Below are positions 60,482 through 64,000 of a stretch of DNA of 64,000 nucleotides, piece by piece. Numbering within the stretch: position 1 is the first letter of the stretch; every line of letters starts with the position of its first letter. Location of the stretch: assembly GCF_001046895.1 (NCBI RefSeq), contig NZ_CAQI01000046.1, positions 294,953 through 358,952 on the forward strand, written 5' to 3'. Made by a program: the position numbers and the translations under genes. The notes under the pieces are model-generated. The model saw only the letters and a program-made list of their open reading frames with translations. It was not told where the DNA came from and did no database searches. Origin of the DNA: Pseudarthrobacter siccitolerans. GTDB taxonomy: Bacteria > Actinomycetota > Actinomycetes > Actinomycetales > Micrococcaceae.

Positions 60482-61786
60482 TCAGACCTGCCTATCGATT
60501 AGTCGCTCGAGGCCCAGGAGCGCGGACTTGGCCGCGCCAGTCCCGTGGCGGACAGTAAACCAGGACGTCCCGAGTGTGAGCACGTCCAGGAGCACAGGCA
60601 AAGGCTCCTGGACCGGCGCTCCCTCTCCCGAACCGGAGGAGGGCTCACCGCCTCCCGTGACCGAGCGGTAGTGCTGCTCAAGGGCGTCCGCCCACTCGTC
60701 CCGCATCTCAACCAACGCGGGATAAAGTTCCGCATCGACCTGAACCCGCAACCCCATCCAGTGGTTGTCGACGAGGTCCTCCACTGTGGCGGCTATTGAT
60801 TGGAAGTGCGCCTTTACGCGCTCGCGCTGGCTGCCTTTACCACGTATGTCGGCCAAGGCGATTGAATATGCAGATCGGTCAACCATTCGTTGGATCCCGA
60901 GGGCGCCCGCCATACGATAGAGGCCTGCTTTGGAGCCGAAGTAATGGAAAATTGCGCCGGTGGTCACCCCGGCCAACGTCGCGATCTCCTTCAAGGAGGT
61001 CTTCCCGTAGCCGCTCGATGCAAATCGATGTAGTGCGATTGATGCAAGACGTTCCTCGAGTGCGGCATCACCATCGAGTAATTCGGAAGAGGTCCGCGCC
61101 TCCTGGCGCGTTTCCGCGCCGCCCTGTGGCTCGTCCTCAACGCCAGCCTCGAAGAGGGTCCCGGCAAGAAGGTCCATGAATGCTTGGACGACGATCGGGA
61201 GGCGCTCTACGCCATGCCTGCGCATCCCAAACAACCAGATCCCGAGGACCAAGAGTTCGATAGTGGCGACGAGCTGGCGCTCCCTGTCATTTTCCGGGCC
61301 GTGCTCATTCAGGCCAGCGACCGCCCAATACAGACGCTGGATGTCTTCACCGATGGTTTCCCGGACCGCGAACACTTCGGGGATATCCGCCTCGAGATCC
61401 CCGGCGAGGATGAGCCTGTGAAGTCCGATGTCGTCCCTTCCGCGGTGAGCGAGGACGCTCACGAGCGTGGTCAGGCGCGCCTCTAAGGACCCTTGGTGGG
61501 CGACCACGGCGAGGATGGGCGCGATTACCCGCTCTTTGAGTCGCATCCGCGCAGTCTCGACGACAGATTGGAACAATCCACTCTTGGAGCCAAAGTAATA
61601 GTAGATGAGCGCAGAGGCGACACCAGCGTCGCTCGCCAGAGCACTCACCGCGGTATCCCCAAACCCTCCGGTAGAAAACCGTCCCAGGGACGTTTCGAGG
61701 ATTCGACTGCGAGTCTCCTCCCAAACTGCCCCCTGTGGGCGGCCAGGCCGGCGTTTTCGCGCTGCAGTACGAGGGCGGCTGGTCAC
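60482..61786 (-). CDS. Tandem TetR regulator, two repressor domains in one protein
   Basis: 434 residues from GTG 61786. Two TetR units are fused. Unit 1 has a helix-turn-helix near residues 25-75 (ILETSLGRFSTGGFGDTAVS and GVASALIYYYFGSKSGLF). Unit 2 has one near residues 243-295 (IALHRFASSGYGKTSLKEIA and GVTTGAIFHYFGSKAGLY). Each is followed by its own ligand-binding helical domain; an acidic linker (EDEPQGGAETRQEARTSS) joins them. Normal TetR proteins are about 200 residues and dimerise; here one chain could act as a built-in dimer. The reading frame is open through both units, with no internal stop. Targets unknown; candidates are its own promoter and the palindromic site at 59837. Confidence 0.9.
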   Translation of the reverse strand: MTSRPRTAARKRRPGRPQGAVWEETRSRILETSLGRFSTGGFGDTAVSALASDAGVASALIYYYFGSKSGLFQSVVETARMRLKERVIAPILAVVAHQGSLEARLTTLVSVLAHRGRDDIGLHRLILAGDLEADIPEVFAVRETIGEDIQRLYWAVAGLNEHGPENDRERQLVATIELLVLGIWLFGMRRHGVERLPIVVQAFMDLLAGTLFEAGVEDEPQGGAETRQEARTSSELLDGDAALEERLASIALHRFASSGYGKTSLKEIATLAGVTTGAIFHYFGSKAGLYRMAGALGIQRMVDRSAYSIALADIRGKGSQRERVKAHFQSIAATVEDLVDNHWMGLRVQVDAELYPALVEMRDEWADALEQHYRSVTGGGEPSSGSGEGAPVQEPLPVLLDVLTLGTSWFTVRHGTGAAKSALLGLERLIDRQV

Positions 61787-62237
61787 AACTCGCCCGCCAT
61801 GTCTCCTAGGAGGAGGTGGGGAATACAGGAAGTCCGGCAGCAAGGCTGAAGGTGGGGGCATTTCTCAGCAGTGCGGTCCATCTCTTCTCCAACATACGAA
61901 GCGTTCTGGACGCAGCGGTCAGGTCCGCACGTCGCTGGCCCAATCCAGGCAAAAGCCATCGTATCGCATGGCCTTCACCAAGGATTCAGGCCAAGAATCA
62001 GATAGTCGTCGGCGTAGATCACCACCGACGAAGAACTTCAGGTCAGTGCTCGGGCCACATTCACTTGAGAGTGAAGTATTGGTGATCTGCCGGCTTTGCA
62101 GATCTGATGTGATGAGGGCTGCTACTCGCTTTTGATAGCTGGAGTGGTTGATAACGGTCAAAGCTAGGCGCTAGAGGCGCTCGAGCCCTTATGGTCAATC
62201 AGATGACTCGCACAAGACGCTTTGTCATGGGCTTGCT
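61787..62237. other. Gene-poor region between tetR-type gene and secreted protein genes
   Basis: About 450 nt of mixed composition. The only open frame with any protein-like look is an 80-codon one on the minus strand (61919-62161), which I do not recognise. The promoter of the double TetR gene must lie in the left part; CCTAGGAGGAGG near 61804-61815 is purine-rich but points away from it. Confidence 0.4.
61919..62161 (-). CDS. Possible small protein of unknown function
   Basis: 80 codons, not recognised. The C-terminus (LVKAMRYDGFCLDWASDVRT) looks protein-like, with no low complexity. There is no convincing ribosome-binding site or -10 element, and the gene-like signal is weak. It could be a remnant of a longer gene. 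Listed so that it can be tested. Confidence 0.22.
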   Translation of the reverse strand: MTVINHSSYQKRVAALITSDLQSRQITNTSLSSECGPSTDLKFFVGGDLRRRLSDSWPESLVKAMRYDGFCLDWASDVRT

Positions 62238-62257
62238 ACAAAAGTTTCCACTTTTGT
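62238..62257 (+). terminator. AT-rich hairpin ahead of the secreted protein gene
   Basis: ACAAAAG (62238-62244) and CTTTTGT (62251-62257) with loop TTTCCA, followed by CGAATTGTTTT. It may end a plus-strand transcript or be part of the leader of the next gene, whose start is 90 nt downstream. Confidence 0.4.
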
Positions 62258-62347
62258 CGAATTGTTTTAGGAGACCCTAGACTTCCCGCAACATCCAGTC
62301 TTAGGCTGTAGGCATCGTCGAATGCAACGGTACTGGGGGTGGTACGC

Positions 62348-63307
62348 ATGGCTAACGCTGTCTCTCCATGGCGTGCCCTGCGGCCTGTGCTCCTCGCCGG
62401 GGCTGCAACCCTTACTTGGTTGACTTTCTCATCTCCAGCCGCTTCTGCCGATGCACTCTCGGACACAACGTCCCTGCTTGGCGGCGTTACAAACTCGGTG
62501 TCCTCAGTAACCGACAAGCTGACTGGCACTGCACCCACCACTCCTGCCCCGGCTGCTCCTGCGCCCTCTTCTGCTGCTGCGCCGCCTGCAGGCTTGCTGC
62601 AGCCGGTCGTCGGCCAGGTTTCGGGCCTCGCGGACAACATCGTTTCGGTGGTTCCCGTGGTGAACCAGGTGGTTCCCGCCGGTACCGTCACGGCGGTCGC
62701 CGCTCCAATCGCTCAAGTAGCGGACGGGGCAACCACAGCAGTTGTGGAAGTAGTTGTTCCACCCGTAACCGAGACTCTTCCGGTACTCGAGCCCGTCCTG
62801 CAACCCGTTTCGGATTTCGTGACTGGAACGGAACCGCTGCCAGTTGAGCTCCCCGAACTGCCTCTCGAGGCCGCTTACGAGGACGGACCTCCTGCGGCTG
62901 CCCCGGCTGTCCCCACGGAAGCCTCCCGTGCCGTGCAACAGGCCCCGGCAGAGAACCTCGCAGCTGTTGAATCATCCATTAGTAATGCTCCGGATAGCGC
63001 CACCTCCCCTCAGGGTGCCGTCGCGCTCGCGGGAACTTCTTCGCCTCATTCGGCGGCCATCAGCGCATCCGACTCCAGCCACAATCAGCCCGGGACGGCG
63101 GACCCTTCCCCCGCACCAGCACAGGCACCTGCTGCCCCCGGCTCCGGTACGGGCAGCGGAGCTGCGCCCGCGGGCTCCCCTGGTTCGGCTGCATTCCTGA
63201 GCCCCTTCAACTTTGACCTTCCCCTGTCCGGCGCTGTCTGCGCCGGTGAAACCCCCGAGAACGCCCCTGCGCCGGTGTCATTCGACCCCGGTTCTTCTCC
63301 TGACTAG
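62348..63307 (+). CDS. Secreted Ala/Pro-rich protein, unknown function
   Basis: 319 residues from ATG 62348 (an earlier GTG at 62339 is in frame). Signal peptide: basic start, hydrophobic core VLLAGAATLTWLTF, likely cut after ASA (about residue 34). The mature part has a Val-rich amphipathic region (VVGQVSGLADNIVSVVPVVN, residues 75-160) between Ala/Pro/Ser-rich linkers, and a C-terminal segment FNFDLPLSGAVCAGETPENA with a single Cys. No LPXTG sorting motif or known domain is seen. It resembles cell-wall or surface-layer filler proteins in composition only. It is followed after 89 nt by another secreted repeat protein, probably in one transcript. Confidence 0.75.
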   Translation: MANAVSPWRALRPVLLAGAATLTWLTFSSPAASADALSDTTSLLGGVTNSVSSVTDKLTGTAPTTPAPAAPAPSSAAAPPAGLLQPVVGQVSGLADNIVSVVPVVNQVVPAGTVTAVAAPIAQVADGATTAVVEVVVPPVTETLPVLEPVLQPVSDFVTGTEPLPVELPELPLEAAYEDGPPAAAPAVPTEASRAVQQAPAENLAAVESSISNAPDSATSPQGAVALAGTSSPHSAAISASDSSHNQPGTADPSPAPAQAPAAPGSGTGSGAAPAGSPGSAAFLSPFNFDLPLSGAVCAGETPENAPAPVSFDPGSSPD

Positions 63308-63396
63308 TTGAGACCCGCCTGCCCCTTTGCGGCAGCACGCGGCCATTCGGGTTGCTGACAAGCGCCCCTTACTCAACTTCCTCAGGAGAGATCACC

Positions 63397-64000
63397 ATGA
63401 GTTCCAACCTTCGCAGAGGGCTGCTTGGCACCCTCTTCGCCGGCGGGCTTCTAGCCCTCGGCTGCACCGCGGCAAACGCCGCGGACACCACCAGCGGATC
63501 GGACCTTTCCGCATCTGCCCTCATCTCGGCGGCGGCGTCCGCTGACTCGGCGTCGTTGGGCCTGCTGGGTGACCCAACGCCGTCCGATTCAACGGCCGTC
63601 GCCGCCGTAGTGGATGCCGCGGTCAACCTCGGCACTGCCACCGGGACCGGCGAAACCACCAGCCCCGACCTCGCCGCGGCAGCCATCGTCGACCTTGGCC
63701 TCGGCAACACCGCCACCGGCGGCACCACCGACGCAGCAGCGGCCGACCTGACCGCCGCAGCAGACGTAGCCGTAAACCTCGGCACCGCCACCGGGACCGG
63801 CGAAACCACCAGCCCCGACCTCGCCGCGGCAGCCATCGTCGACCTTGGCCTCGGCAACACCGCCACCGGCGGCACCACCGACGCAGCAGCGGCCGACCTG
63901 ACCGCCGCAGCAGACGTAGCCGTCGACCTGGGCACCTCCACCGGGACCGGTGAAACCACCAGCCCCGACCTCGCCGCGGCAGCCATCGTTGACCTTGGCC
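63397..64000 (+). CDS. Secreted repeat protein, 3' end beyond the window
   Basis: At least 201 residues, open to the window edge. The ATG at 63397 has CAGGAGAG 6 nt upstream. Signal peptide MSSNLRRGLLGTLFAGGLLA with likely cleavage at ANA-AD near residue 29; a Cys inside the core gives a poor lipobox. After a short Ser/Ala region, 50-residue tandem repeats begin at about residue 77. Each unit holds two related half-motifs of about 25 residues: NLGTATGTGETTSPDLAAAA and VDLGLGNTATGGTTDAAAAD. The regular Gly/Thr/Asp/Ala pattern could fold as a solenoid or adhesive fibre. Family unknown; the C-terminus, where an anchor would be, is not visible. Confidence 0.8.
   Translation, partial: MSSNLRRGLLGTLFAGGLLALGCTAANAADTTSGSDLSASALISAAASADSASLGLLGDPTPSDSTAVAAVVDAAVNLGTATGTGETTSPDLAAAAIVDLGLGNTATGGTTDAAAADLTAAADVAVNLGTATGTGETTSPDLAAAAIVDLGLGNTATGGTTDAAAADLTAAADVAVDLGTSTGTGETTSPDLAAAAIVDLG
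63625..64000 (+). repeat. 150-bp tandem repeat array inside the secreted protein gene
   Basis: Unit 1 is 63625-63774, unit 2 is 63775-63924 and unit 3 starts at 63925 and is cut by the edge. Units 1 and 2 differ at 2 of 150 positions by my count; the visible 76 nt of unit 3 differ from unit 2 at about 5. The length is an exact multiple of three, so unit number can change without breaking the frame. Such near-identity suggests recent expansion or ongoing homogenisation. Confidence 0.92.

Overview
The window is chromosomal DNA of a high-GC actinobacterium. Gene content and protein character (SdhCDAB order, DUF501-FtsB-enolase block, Ohr/OhrR, mycosin-like protease, many promoters placed 6-8 nt before the start codon) point to the Micrococcaceae, most likely Arthrobacter or Pseudarthrobacter. 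This was judged by eye; no search was run.

Left part (1-24,000, nearly all minus strand). In minus-strand transcription order from the right: mannose-1-phosphate guanylyltransferase, an M20 amidohydrolase, and an OhrR-Ohr-oxidoreductase peroxide unit. Next is a nucleoside uptake and salvage operon: Bmp lipoprotein, ABC ATPase, two permeases, cytidine deaminase and thymidine phosphorylase. Two DedA proteins, adenosine deaminase and MazG follow. Then come the housekeeping block enolase, FtsB-like protein, DUF501 and Ppx/GppA, a mycosin-like protease, a type II NADH dehydrogenase, an ACT-GNAT fusion, and a tRNA with a UAA anticodon but a short variable arm.

Middle (23,600-43,900). sdhCDAB lies on the plus strand with a strong hairpin between sdhD and sdhA. 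It is followed by an alpha/beta hydrolase, then a sugar-binding lipoprotein and a six-hairpin glycosidase-like protein. That pair is divergent around two copies of a LacI-type operator. It is bracketed by a 40-bp duplicated piece of the hydrolase 3' end, which suggests an inserted module. Next are YihY, 2'-5' RNA ligase, TrpS, exonuclease III, a small membrane protein and an ABC-2 exporter. One-carbon genes follow: folD and glyA (glyA carries an apparent 1-nt frameshift near its 3' end) and a divergent purU, then a methyltransferase and a gamma-carbonic anhydrase.

Right part (43,900-64,000). A lysine monooxygenase pathway unit comes first: DavB-like oxidase, cationic amino acid permease, PucR regulator and DavA-like amidase. 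It is followed by a ROK regulator with an MmsAB/ChvE-type sugar ABC importer sharing one operator-like element, a MacB/LolD-type ABC pair and a Gfo/Idh/MocA oxidoreductase. The last 5 kb looks accessory: a dinucleotide-binding oxidoreductase with a palindromic promoter, a decayed SDR gene, a protein with two TetR repressors in tandem, and two secreted low-complexity proteins. The final protein contains near-identical 150-bp (50-residue) tandem repeats and runs off the window edge. No complete insertion sequence, prophage or CRISPR array is visible.
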